A DNA stretch of 64,000 nucleotides from Betaproteobacteria bacterium (GTDB taxonomy: Bacteria > Pseudomonadota > Gammaproteobacteria > Burkholderiales > Casimicrobiaceae). Shown here piece by piece: positions 39,786 to 52,959 of this stretch. How positions within the stretch are numbered: the stretch's first letter is position 1; each line of letters opens with the position of its first letter. A program made the translations under genes and the position numbers. Under the pieces are notes generated by a model. It had not been told where the DNA came from. It ran no database searches and worked only from the letters and a program-made list of their open reading frames with translations. The stretch covers positions 292,190 to 356,189 of the forward strand of contig JADJWJ010000004.1 of assembly GCA_016716425.1 (NCBI GenBank). Reading direction: 5' to 3'.

Positions 39786-40985
39786 GTGCCCACGGCGCGC
39801 GAACTGCTCGAGCAGGCCGACGCGCTGATGCGCCGCAACCGCGTGGCGGCGCTCGACGACATCCCGGTGCTGACCGACTCGGTGCCGATGTCGGGCGACC
39901 GCGTGCCGCCGCCGCACGGACCCGACGCGCCCGTCCCGGCTGCGCCGCCTGCGGCAGGTGCACCCCGTGCGCCCGCGGCAGCGGGCATCCCCACGCTGAC
40001 CGAGCGCGCCCCGCCGGGCGGGCCGCACGAGCCTCCCGACTCGATGCTGCAGGAAGGCGGGGAGCCGTCGGACTGGCTCGACATCGAGGGCGGCGAACCA
40101 TCCGTCGTCGGCGAGGCCCCCGATTCCGTCGCGATCGTGCCGCCGGTCGAGCACGTGCGGGTGTCCGACGAGGCGCTGCTCATGGCGGCGGAGCACGAGG
40201 AAATCGAGCTCACGACCCCGGCCGAGGACGCCTTCGACGACGAGTTCGCGCCGCGCGAGTCGCCGCGCGACGTGGCGCCCGAGCCGCACGAGGAAATCCG
40301 CGACGCGGATCTGCCCGCGGCTGCGTGGGCCGCCGCGCGGGAGTCCGTGCCCATGGCCCCGGTCGCCCTCGAGGCGGTCGCGGAAGCGCCGGCGCCGACC
40401 GCGGAAGCTGAAGGCGCGCCGCGGGCCGTGGCGGACGCGCCGCCAGGGGCACAGGCGGACGACGCACCGGAGGCCGCGGCCCGGGCCGAACCCGCAGCGC
40501 AGACCATTACACCGCTACCGCCGGAATTCCTGCCGGAGGTCGAACCGGCCGCGATGCCGGGGATGGCCGGTCCGGACGCCGAATCGATCGCCGCTGCGTC
40601 CACGTTTGCCGCGCCGGTGCCGGCCGAGACCGCCGTCGGCGCATCGTGGCTGCCCGAGCCGCCGGCCGCCGGCGCCGCAATGCCGCCGCCCGCGCATCCG
40701 GTCATCGCCGAACCGGAACCCGCGGCGCCGGCGGCGAGCGCCGCCGACGACCAGGCGAAGTGGGACGCGATCGCCGAGGAGGTGCGCGTGCAGGTCCTGC
40801 AGCGCATCGACCTCTTCACCGACACCGGACTGCGCGACCAGCTGGGCCAGCGCCTGAAACCGATCGTCGACCGCGCGAGCGCGGACCTGATCGCGACGAT
40901 CAGCCTCAACCTCGGCGAGCTGCTGCGCGCCTACGTCGCCGAGGCCATCGAGCGCGAAATCGAAAGCTGGCGGCGCAGCCACTGA
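39786..40985 (+). CDS. Pro/Ala/Glu-rich hypothetical protein downstream of holC
   Basis: 399 residues from a GTG at 39786, 4 nt after holC. Residues 1-25 form a short conserved helix (ARELLEQADALMRRNR), then about 290 residues of acidic, Pro/Ala-rich low-complexity sequence. The C-terminal 80 residues look folded: WDAIAEEVRVQVLQRIDLF, LGQRLKPIVDRASADLIATI and LRAYVAEAIEREIESW. A helix at each end joined by a disordered linker suggests a scaffold or tether. Such proteins accompany holC in related betaproteobacteria. Function unknown. Confidence 0.7.
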   Translation: MPTARELLEQADALMRRNRVAALDDIPVLTDSVPMSGDRVPPPHGPDAPVPAAPPAAGAPRAPAAAGIPTLTERAPPGGPHEPPDSMLQEGGEPSDWLDIEGGEPSVVGEAPDSVAIVPPVEHVRVSDEALLMAAEHEEIELTTPAEDAFDDEFAPRESPRDVAPEPHEEIRDADLPAAAWAAARESVPMAPVALEAVAEAPAPTAEAEGAPRAVADAPPGAQADDAPEAAARAEPAAQTITPLPPEFLPEVEPAAMPGMAGPDAESIAAASTFAAPVPAETAVGASWLPEPPAAGAAMPPPAHPVIAEPEPAAPAASAADDQAKWDAIAEEVRVQVLQRIDLFTDTGLRDQLGQRLKPIVDRASADLIATISLNLGELLRAYVAEAIEREIESWRRSH

Positions 40986-41028
40986 CGGGCGCCGGCGATA
41001 CGGCACGGCCGGGCGCCGATGGCCGGCG

Positions 41029-41059
41029 TTGACGGCAGCGACCAACCCTGGTGTAAGAT
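41029..41059 (+). promoter_or_regulatory. Candidate promoter of the aro leader
   Basis: TTGACG (41029-41034) and TAAGAT (41054-41059) are 19 bp apart. Transcription would begin at about 41066, practically at the leader-peptide ATG, so the leader mRNA may be leaderless. Confidence 0.5.
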
Positions 41060-41066
41060 GCGGCGC

Positions 41067-41162
41067 ATGAAGTCCCGGATCGCCGTTCCCGCCGCAGCGC
41101 GCTCGTACGCGTTTGCGTTCTATTTCTGGTCGAACGAACCAGAGGGGCAGGCGCGACCGTAG
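41067..41162 (+). CDS. Aromatic leader peptide of DAHP synthase
   Basis: 31 residues from the ATG at 41067 (an in-frame ATG at 41058 would add three). Residues 14-21 read YAFAFYFW: two Tyr, three Phe and one Trp among eight. The stop is at 41160-41162. A hairpin TCTGGT/ACCAGA (41125-41143) overlaps the Trp codon, and GGGGC at 41144-41148 could pair with GCCCC (41206-41210) inside the terminator stem. Layout matches amino-acid attenuators such as pheL and trpL: stalled ribosomes on aromatic codons would block the terminator when charged Phe/Tyr/Trp tRNAs run short. Confidence 0.8.
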   Translation: MKSRIAVPAAARSYAFAFYFWSNEPEGQARP

Positions 41163-41196
41163 GCTTCCGGCAACAGCGAAACTCGAGGATTCCACG

Positions 41197-41231
41197 ATTC
41201 GGGCGGCCCCAAAGGCCGCCCGAATTTTTTT
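41197..41231 (+). terminator. Attenuator terminator before DAHP synthase
   Basis: ATTCGGGCGGCC (41197-41208), loop CCAAA, GGCCGCCCGAAT (41214-41225): a 12-bp perfect stem followed by seven Ts (41225-41231). It ends 32 nt before the DAHP synthase ATG and 34 nt after the leader stop, so it cannot serve an upstream structural gene alone. Confidence 0.92.
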
Positions 41232-41263
41232 CCCAGCCGAGACCGCAATCGAGGAGTCGTACC

Positions 41264-42274
41264 ATGGATGCCCCAGTCGACGCAGCAAGAGCCGCCGTGC
41301 CGCCCGTGCAGCCGCCGCGGGGGGGAACGCCGTATCCGCTGGTCGCGCGCGAGGCGCGCGGCGGCGATGCCGCCGTGCACGTGCGCGGTGTGGCCATCGG
41401 GGGCGATGCGGTGCAGGTGATCGCCGGGCCGTGCTCGGTGGAGACCGAATCGCAGATGCGCGCCGCCGCGGCAGCGGTCGCGGCCGGCGGCGCCGCGATG
41501 ATGCGCGGCGGCGCGTTCAAGCCGCGGACGAGCCCGTACGCGTTCCAGGGCGCCGGTCCGGACGGACTCACGCTCCTCACCGCCGCGGCGATGCGGCACG
41601 GGCTGCCCGTCGTGACCGAGCTGACCGACGTGCGGATGCTCGACGCCTTCCTGCGCGCCGGCGTGGACGCGATCCAGGTCGGCACGCGCAACATGCAGAA
41701 CTACGACCTCCTGAAGGAGCTCGGCCGCGTCGACGTGCCCGTCGTGCTGAAGCGCGGGATGAGCGCCACGATCGCCGAGTGGCTGCTGGCGGCGGAGTAC
41801 GTGGCCGCCGGCGGCAATCGCCGGATCGTGCTGTGCGAGCGCGGCATCCGCACGTTCGAAACCGCCTATCGCAACGTGCTCGACGTGACGGCGATTCCGG
41901 TGGCCAAGCGCGAGACGCACCTGCCGGTGATCGTCGACCCGTCGCATGCGGGAGGGAAGGCATGGCTGGTCCCCGCGTTGGCGGCGGCCGCGGTGGCGGC
42001 CGGTGCGGACGGCCTGCTGATCGAGGTGCACCCGGTTCCGGCGCAGGCGTGGTGCGACGCCGAGCAGGCGCTGACGCCGGGCGAGTTCGCGGCACTGATG
42101 CGCACGCTGCGCGCGGTGGCGGCGGCCACCGGACGATCGCTCGGCGGTGATCGCGTCGCGGCGACGGCGCAGCGCGAGGACATCCCGAGCGGGTGCGCGC
42201 AACCCGGCCCTGGCGGATCGCGCGCACCGCGAATGCGCGCGCGTGCGTCGGACATTCGCGACGCGGTGCGCTAG
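41264..42274 (+). CDS. 3-deoxy-7-phosphoheptulonate synthase (class I-beta type)
   Basis: 336 residues from the ATG at 41264 with GAGGAG 7 nt upstream. Condenses PEP with erythrose-4-phosphate, the first shikimate step. Motifs: VIAGPCSVETESQ, MMRGGAFKPRTSPYAFQG, VGTRNMQNYDLL, KRGMSATIAEWLLAAEY and VDPSHAGGK. This is the Bacillus/Thermotoga-like single-domain form rather than E. coli AroG. The N-terminal 50 residues hold no recognised ACT domain, so feedback control may rest on the upstream attenuator. The last 45 residues extend past the barrel. The LolD-like gene starts 9 nt later. Confidence 0.9.
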   Translation: MDAPVDAARAAVPPVQPPRGGTPYPLVAREARGGDAAVHVRGVAIGGDAVQVIAGPCSVETESQMRAAAAAVAAGGAAMMRGGAFKPRTSPYAFQGAGPDGLTLLTAAAMRHGLPVVTELTDVRMLDAFLRAGVDAIQVGTRNMQNYDLLKELGRVDVPVVLKRGMSATIAEWLLAAEYVAAGGNRRIVLCERGIRTFETAYRNVLDVTAIPVAKRETHLPVIVDPSHAGGKAWLVPALAAAAVAAGADGLLIEVHPVPAQAWCDAEQALTPGEFAALMRTLRAVAAATGRSLGGDRVAATAQREDIPSGCAQPGPGGSRAPRMRARASDIRDAVR

Positions 42275-42283
42275 ATTGGCGGG

Positions 42284-43018
42284 ATGTTCGAGCTGACGAA
42301 CGTCTCGCACGGCTACGGCGCGACGCACGCGGTGACCGTGCCTGCGTGGCGCGCCGGCGCCGGCGAGGCGTGGCTGCTCGCCGGGCCCTCGGGGTGCGGC
42401 AAGTCGACGGTGCTGCACATCCTGGCCGGCCTCATCGTCCCGGCGCAGGGCACCGTCGTCGTGGCGGGCACCGACGTCCGTGCGCTGTCCGAGGGCGCGC
42501 GCGATCGCTGGCGCGGATGCACGATCGGGCTCGTGCCGCAGCGGCTGCACCTGGTCGGCGCGCTCGACGTGCGCGACAACCTGCGGCTCGCGCAGTCGCT
42601 GCCGGGAATGCCGCAGGACGACGCGCGCATCACGGCGCTGCTCGCAGCCGTCGGCGTGGCCCACCTCGCGCACCGTTACCCGCGCGAGCTCTCGCAGGGG
42701 CAGGCGCAGCGCGTCGCCGTCGCGCGCGCCGTCGTCAACCGGCCCGCGCTGCTGCTGGCCGACGAGCCCACCGCCAACCTCGACGATGCCCACGCGGCGC
42801 AGGCGCTCGAACTGCTGCGCACGCAGGCGATCGAGGCCGGCGCGACGCTCGTCGTCGCCTCGCACGACCGGCGCGTGCGGCCGCTGCTGCCGCGCGAGTT
42901 CGCGCTGCCGGTCGAGGATGAACCGCTGTTTGCACAAAGAGACGCAGAGACGCCGAGGAGCGAAAGCCGGGGCCGCCTCGGCGCCTCTGCGCCTTCTGTG
43001 AAAGAGCCGGGGCGATGA
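42284..43018 (+). CDS. ABC transporter ATPase, LolD-like
   Basis: 244 residues. Walker A GPSGCGKST near 34-42, signature ELSQGQAQRVAVARA, Walker B LLLADEPTANLD, H-loop ASHD. Partner of the FtsX-like permease whose ATG overlaps its stop (ATGA). The pair with downstream DUF3299 gene resembles the Pseudomonas aeruginosa PA4064-PA4066 zinc-regulated set. The last 30 residues (from LFAQRDAE) are encoded by a dispersed palindromic repeat. Confidence 0.88.
   Translation: MFELTNVSHGYGATHAVTVPAWRAGAGEAWLLAGPSGCGKSTVLHILAGLIVPAQGTVVVAGTDVRALSEGARDRWRGCTIGLVPQRLHLVGALDVRDNLRLAQSLPGMPQDDARITALLAAVGVAHLAHRYPRELSQGQAQRVAVARAVVNRPALLLADEPTANLDDAHAAQALELLRTQAIEAGATLVVASHDRRVRPLLPREFALPVEDEPLFAQRDAETPRSESRGRLGASAPSVKEPGR
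42929..43004. repeat. Dispersed imperfect palindrome forming the ATPase C-terminus
   Basis: Left half TTTGCACAAAGAGACGCAG...CGCCGAGG and right half CCTCGGCGCC...TTCTGTGAAA are imperfect inverted copies, a common intergenic repeat pattern; here it lies in frame inside the ATPase gene. Confidence 0.65.
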
Positions 43019-44214
43019 CCGCGCTGCGCCTCGCGCTGGCGTACGCGCGGCGGCGGCCGCTGTCCACGCTGCTCGTCGTCGCGCTGCTTGCGATCGGCGT
43101 GGCCACGGTCACGCTGACGCTGCTGCTGTCGCGCGAACTCGCCGACCGGCTGACGCGCGACGCCACGGGCATCGACCTCGTCGTCGGCGCGAAGGGCAGC
43201 CCGCTGCAGATCGTGCTCGCGGGCGTCTATCACGTCGACGTGCCGCCCGGGAACATCCCGCTCGCCGCCATCGGCGAGCTGCGCGCGAATCCGCTGGTGC
43301 GGGAAGTGATTCCGCTCGCGCTGGGCGACAGCTTCCGCGGCTTCCGGATCGTCGGCACCGAGCCCGCACTCGTCGCCCATTACGGCGCGACGTTGCGCGA
43401 CGGCAGGCTGTGGCAGGCGCCGCTCGAGGCGGTCGTGGGCAGCGCCGTCGCGGCTGCGACCGGCGTCGGCGTCGGCGCTGCGTTCGCGGGATCGCACGGG
43501 CTCGCCGAGGGCGGTGGCGAGCACGGCGATGCCCGCTACCGCGTGACCGGCGTGCTGGCGCCCACGGGTACCGTGCTCGATCGCCTCGTGCTGACCGCGC
43601 TCGACAGCGTCTGGGCCGTGCACGAGCACCACACGGGCGAGGAGCACGACGAAAACGAGGCGGAGCCGGAGCGCGAGGTGACGCTGGCGCTCGTCCGCTA
43701 CGCGAGCCCGCTGGCCGCGGCGACGCTGCCGCGCGCGATCGACCGCGACACCGCGCTGGTCGCGGCGTCGCCGGCGTACGAAACGGCGCGGCTCATGACG
43801 GTGTTCGGCGCCGGGCTCGACCTGATCCGCGCCTTCGCGCTGCTGCTCGTCGTGGCGTCGGGGTTCATGCTGTTCGTCGCGCTCGCGCAGGCGCTCGAGG
43901 ACCGCCGCTACGACCTCGCGATCCTGCGCGCGCTCGGCGCGTCGCGGCGCCGCGTCGCCTCGGTGCTGCTGATCGAAAGTCTCGCGCTGACGCTCGTCGG
44001 CACCGTCGCGGGCATCGCGCTCGCGCACGCGGCCGCACTGGGGATCGGTCTCGTGCTGCCCGACGCCGCGCCGCTCTCCGCGGCGGCGCGGCGGTGGTTG
44101 CCCGAGGAGTGGGCCGTCGTCGCGCTGGCGCTCGGCGCGGGTATACTGGCCGCACTGTGGCCGGCGTGGCGCGCGATGCGCGTCGACGTGGCCGCCGTGC
44201 TCGCCGACAACTAG
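43015..44214 (+). CDS. FtsX-like ABC permease
   Basis: 399 residues. Helix 1 at about 17-40 (LLVVALLAIGVATVTL), a periplasmic domain, then three C-terminal helices around YDLAILRALGASRRRVASVLLIESLAL, the FtsX/MacB hallmark. The periplasmic part contains the His/Glu-rich segment HEHHTGEEHDENEAEPE near 204-220, which suggests metal binding, and fits a relation to the zinc-linked PA4065 permease. Starts within the ATPase stop. Confidence 0.88.
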   Translation: MTALRLALAYARRRPLSTLLVVALLAIGVATVTLTLLLSRELADRLTRDATGIDLVVGAKGSPLQIVLAGVYHVDVPPGNIPLAAIGELRANPLVREVIPLALGDSFRGFRIVGTEPALVAHYGATLRDGRLWQAPLEAVVGSAVAAATGVGVGAAFAGSHGLAEGGGEHGDARYRVTGVLAPTGTVLDRLVLTALDSVWAVHEHHTGEEHDENEAEPEREVTLALVRYASPLAAATLPRAIDRDTALVAASPAYETARLMTVFGAGLDLIRAFALLLVVASGFMLFVALAQALEDRRYDLAILRALGASRRRVASVLLIESLALTLVGTVAGIALAHAAALGIGLVLPDAAPLSAAARRWLPEEWAVVALALGAGILAALWPAWRAMRVDVAAVLADN

Positions 44215-44220
44215 GATGAA

Positions 44221-44290
44221 ACGACCCCCACGCTCGCTGCGCTCGCTGCCCCCCGCGGGGGCAGGTCAGTGGCTCGGGGCGGCCCGTCGC
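44221..44290. repeat. Dispersed repeat (ACGCTCGCTGCGCTCGCTGCC type)
   Basis: CGACCCCCACGCTCGCTGCG... followed by GCCCCCCGCGGGGGC hairpin, a sequence pattern widespread between genes in Burkholderiales; fills the permease-DUF3299 spacer. Confidence 0.6.
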
Positions 44291-44297
44291 CACTGAC

Positions 44298-44810
44298 ATG
44301 AACGCGAACCGCCTCCTCGTGCTTGCCGTGGCCGCGCTGTGCGCCGGCCCGGCCGCGGCCCTCAACACCGGGGTTCCGGGCTCGGGCCTGCCGACCGCGA
44401 CCGACTATTCGAGCGCGATCCTCCCCGAACGCCCGGGCGTGGTCTCGTGGAAGACGCTCTCGCAGGTGGAGCCGGTCAAGCAGGGCGGCAAGATGGTGGC
44501 CGAGTTCGGCAAGGACGTCCTGGCGCTCGACCGCAAGGACGTGAAGGTGCAGGGCTTCATGATTCCGCTCGACATCGGCGAGAAGCAGAAGCGCTTTCTC
44601 ATCTCCGCCGTGCCGCCGCATTGCTCGTTCTGCCTGCCGGTGGGCCCCGACGCGATCGTCGAAGTCGTGGCGAAGACGCCGGTCGCCTACACGTTCGACC
44701 CGATCGTCCTGTCCGGCCGCTTCGCGGTCGTCAAAAACGATCCCACGGGCGTGCTGTACCGGCTTGCCGACGCCATTCGCGTCGACGCGGCCGCGCCTGC
44801 GCTCAAGTAG
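44298..44810 (+). CDS. DUF3299 periplasmic protein
   Basis: 170 residues. Signal peptide to about residue 21 (AAA-LN). The DUF3299 core shows VKVQGFMIPLDIGEKQKRFL and SAVPPHCSFCLPVGPDAIVEV, with a conserved H-C-x2-C cluster that may bind metal. It follows the ATPase-permease pair as in PA4064-PA4066 of P. aeruginosa, a zinc-responsive set; no PA4063-like gene or evident Zur box is present here. Confidence 0.85.
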   Translation: MNANRLLVLAVAALCAGPAAALNTGVPGSGLPTATDYSSAILPERPGVVSWKTLSQVEPVKQGGKMVAEFGKDVLALDRKDVKVQGFMIPLDIGEKQKRFLISAVPPHCSFCLPVGPDAIVEVVAKTPVAYTFDPIVLSGRFAVVKNDPTGVLYRLADAIRVDAAAPALK

Positions 44811-44869
44811 GCGCTCGCGCGACGGCGGCGCACGCCGCGTTTCCGCGGCGGCGGCGCTCGCGAATCCGC

Positions 44870-44889
44870 TATAATTTCAAGCTTTTACC
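44870..44889 (+). promoter_or_regulatory. -10 box and initial transcribed sequence of valS
   Basis: TATAAT (44870-44875) followed by TTCAAGCTTTT; predicted leader about 44 nt. The post -10 sequence resembles those of rplU and typA. Confidence 0.7.
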
Positions 44890-44925
44890 GCACGACGATC
44901 GCGCTTGCGCGCGGCGTCGCCGACC

Positions 44926-47769
<2,844 letters not shown>

Positions 47770-47806
47770 CTCGTTGACCGTCGCGGAAGTGCACGACCGC
47801 TGCTCC

Positions 47807-47881
47807 GTCGTTCCCGCGCGAAAGCGGGAACCCGGCGGCTTGGCGCGATCGACGCCGGGTCCGCGCCGCCGCGGGGACGAC
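47807..47881. repeat. Dispersed palindromic repeat, degenerate copy 2
   Basis: Arms GTCGTTCCCGCGCGAAAGCGG... and ...GCCGCGGGGACGAC; same family as 29153-29241 but imperfect. Lies between valS and rlmM, which converge. Confidence 0.75.
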
Positions 47882-47928
47882 AGGGGCCATGCGTATGCCG
47901 TCGGACAGTTCGGTAAAGAACAGCAGCC

Positions 47929-49026
47929 TCAGTTCCGGTCGCGCGCGAGGTACCCGGTCACCTCCTCGCGATCGTGGTAGAGCTGGCGCAGGCGCAGCGT
48001 CCAGTGCGCGCCCGTCGGCCGCAGGACTGCCGCCATCCGCTGCTCGCACCGCTGCACCTCGTCGTAGCGCTTCTTCATCGGCAGCTTGAGGTTGAAGATC
48101 GCTCGCCGGGCGGCCCCGTCGGCGATCCATGCGGCGACCAGATCGGCGATGCGCAGCGGCTGCTCGACGATGTCGCAGACGAGCCAGTCGACGGGTCGAC
48201 GCGGCCGCCAGTGCAGCCCATCGTCGCGGACGTGCGTGACCAGCGGATCGCCGGCGACCTCGCCGCGCAGTCGGCCGTTGTCCACCGCGGTCACCCGCAG
48301 TCCCCGCTGCACGAGCTGCCACGTCCATCCGCCGGGCGCCGCGCCCAGGTCGACGGCGCGCTGCCCGGCGCGCAGCAGGCGCGTTTCGTCGTCGCCCAGG
48401 AATGCAGCGAACGCCTCGGCGAGCTTGAGCGTCGAGCGCGACGGGGCGCCGCGGGGCATCCGCAGCCGCGGAATGCCGAGCGGCCAGTCCCCGTGTTCGG
48501 CGAGCGCGGTTCCGACGAACGCACGTTGGCCGTCCGCCAGGAACACCCGCAGCCTTCGCGGCGCGCGCTCGTCCAGCGCGCGCCGCGCCCGCAGTTCGCC
48601 CTCGACGCGCGGCGCCAGCGCGCGCGCGAGCGGCGAGAGCGCCTTGCCCTCGTTGGTATCGGGGTACTCGAGCCACACGCTGCGCCACGGCGGCGCGTGG
48701 GAACGCTGCTGCGCCAGCGTCTCGATGGCCGCGACGAGCGGCGTCACGCGGTCGACGCGGGCGCCTGCCGCGGGTGCGGCCGTCAGCGCGACCGCGTCGC
48801 CGCCGATCGCGATGGCGCGCGCGAAGACCGGCGGCGCCGCCGCGCAGGCGCGGTCCCACGCGGCGACGTCGACGTGCGGCGAGCGCGCGACGACGCAGGC
48901 GGCGCCGGGATGCGCCTCGACGTCGAGCCGGATGGCTGCGCGCGCTGCGATGCGGGCAAGGTCGAGACCCGCTTCGGCTTCGAAGCCCGCGCGGCAGTAC
49001 GCGAAGACCGCGGCCGGAGACGTCAT
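47929..49026 (-). CDS. rlmM: 23S rRNA C2498 2'-O-methyltransferase RlmM
   Basis: 365 residues. N-terminal THUMP-related part (about 1-160) and Rossmann methyltransferase with SAM motif AVDLGAAPGGWTWQLV. K-D-K-type catalytic residues are seen in RSTLKLAEAF, DWLVCDIVEQP and IFNLKLPMKKRYDEV. Modifies C2498 in the peptidyl-transferase centre. Follows rhlE after 22 nt, likely one operon. Confidence 0.93.
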   Translation of the reverse strand: MTSPAAVFAYCRAGFEAEAGLDLARIAARAAIRLDVEAHPGAACVVARSPHVDVAAWDRACAAAPPVFARAIAIGGDAVALTAAPAAGARVDRVTPLVAAIETLAQQRSHAPPWRSVWLEYPDTNEGKALSPLARALAPRVEGELRARRALDERAPRRLRVFLADGQRAFVGTALAEHGDWPLGIPRLRMPRGAPSRSTLKLAEAFAAFLGDDETRLLRAGQRAVDLGAAPGGWTWQLVQRGLRVTAVDNGRLRGEVAGDPLVTHVRDDGLHWRPRRPVDWLVCDIVEQPLRIADLVAAWIADGAARRAIFNLKLPMKKRYDEVQRCEQRMAAVLRPTGAHWTLRLRQLYHDREEVTGYLARDRN

Positions 49027-49048
49027 CGGCCGGCAGCCCGGGACGCTG

Positions 49049-50575
<1,527 letters not shown>

Positions 50576-50801
50576 GAAGACTCCTGGCGCGGCCTACCGC
50601 GCGGAGCGCGGCTTCCGGTCCAGGCAGCGTGTCAAAGACGTTGCGTGGGGTGTGCGACGCAGGTCGGGTCGGGCGGGAAGCCCCTGCAAGACCCGGCTGC
50701 GCGCGGGGTGGGCGGTGACCGGAACGGCCGCCCGAAATGGCATTGTAGCCTAAGTTGCGGATTTTTCAAAATTTTTGTGGCGTGGCCCGGCACTTGCATC
50801 G

Positions 50802-50820
50802 TATAATCAAAGGCTTTTGC
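50802..50820 (+). promoter_or_regulatory. -10 box and initial transcribed sequence of typA
   Basis: TATAAT (50802-50807) then CAAAGGCTTTTGC. A T/A-rich run (50761-50776) lies 25-40 bp upstream and could act as an UP-like element. Predicted leader about 58 nt. Confidence 0.7.
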
Positions 50821-50871
50821 TGCGGTGCACCCAAAACGCCGCACTGCGCTGCCCCGACACCGGACCCGTCC

Positions 50872-52740
<1,869 letters not shown>

Positions 52741-52745
52741 TGCAT

Positions 52746-52792
52746 TCGAAGCGAAACCCGGAGCGATGAAACCGCTCCGGGTTTCGCTTCGA
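52746..52792. terminator. Perfect 20-bp hairpin after typA
   Basis: Arms 52746-52765 (TCGAAGCGAAACCCGGAGCG) and 52773-52792 are exact complements around ATGAAAC. Begins 5 nt after the typA stop. No T tract. Same architecture as the hairpin after mtfA, with unrelated stem sequence. Confidence 0.85.
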
Positions 52793-52797
52793 GTGAT

Positions 52798-52861
52798 GTC
52801 AGCGGGAAAGTCTTCGGGCGGCCGGGCGACTTTCCCGCGGCAACGGCAACGAAGCGCGCCG
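52798..52861 (+). other. Candidate structured element, copy A
   Basis: GTCAGC, then stem GCGGGAAAGTC/GACTTTCCCGC (52802-52812, 52828-52838) closing loop TTCGGGCGGCCGGGC, then tail GCAA-GGCA-GAAGCGCGCCG. Copy B at 60851-60913 has the same loop, tail and 5-nt distance from its upstream hairpin but a different stem. May be RNA-level or a mobile DNA structure. Confidence 0.6.
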
Positions 52862-52959
52862 TTCACAAGCCGGCTTCGCCGGCCGTTCGGTAGCGCGCGT
52901 GTGCGCATTGAATGCCATTGCGCACGTTTACGTCTCGCGACGCGAGCAGACTTCCTGGC

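Noticed and set aside
36512..40909. A single 1465-codon minus-strand frame
   Set aside because: Only the last 363 codons (LptF) are real; the rest is antisense to pepA, holC and the Pro-rich gene.
41197..41231. The terminator as the end of the holC-downstream operon rather than an attenuator
   Set aside because: It lies 210 bp after that gene but directly behind an aromatic-rich leader ORF and 33 nt before DAHP synthase; dual use is possible, but attenuation explains the layout better.
44905..44925. Upstream in-frame start for valS
   Set aside because: Adds seven residues without family support; the ATG at 44926 begins the conserved MELAKSFEP.
50720..50745. TTCGGGCGGCCG on the minus strand as a third copy of the typA/mtfA element
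   Set aside because: No flanking stem, no GTCAGC and no GAAGCGCGCC tail; a 12-base match is expected by chance in such DNA.
52869..52883. GCCGGC-TTC-GCCGGC hairpin after copy A as part of the element
   Set aside because: Not present after copy B; short self-complementary GC runs are common here.
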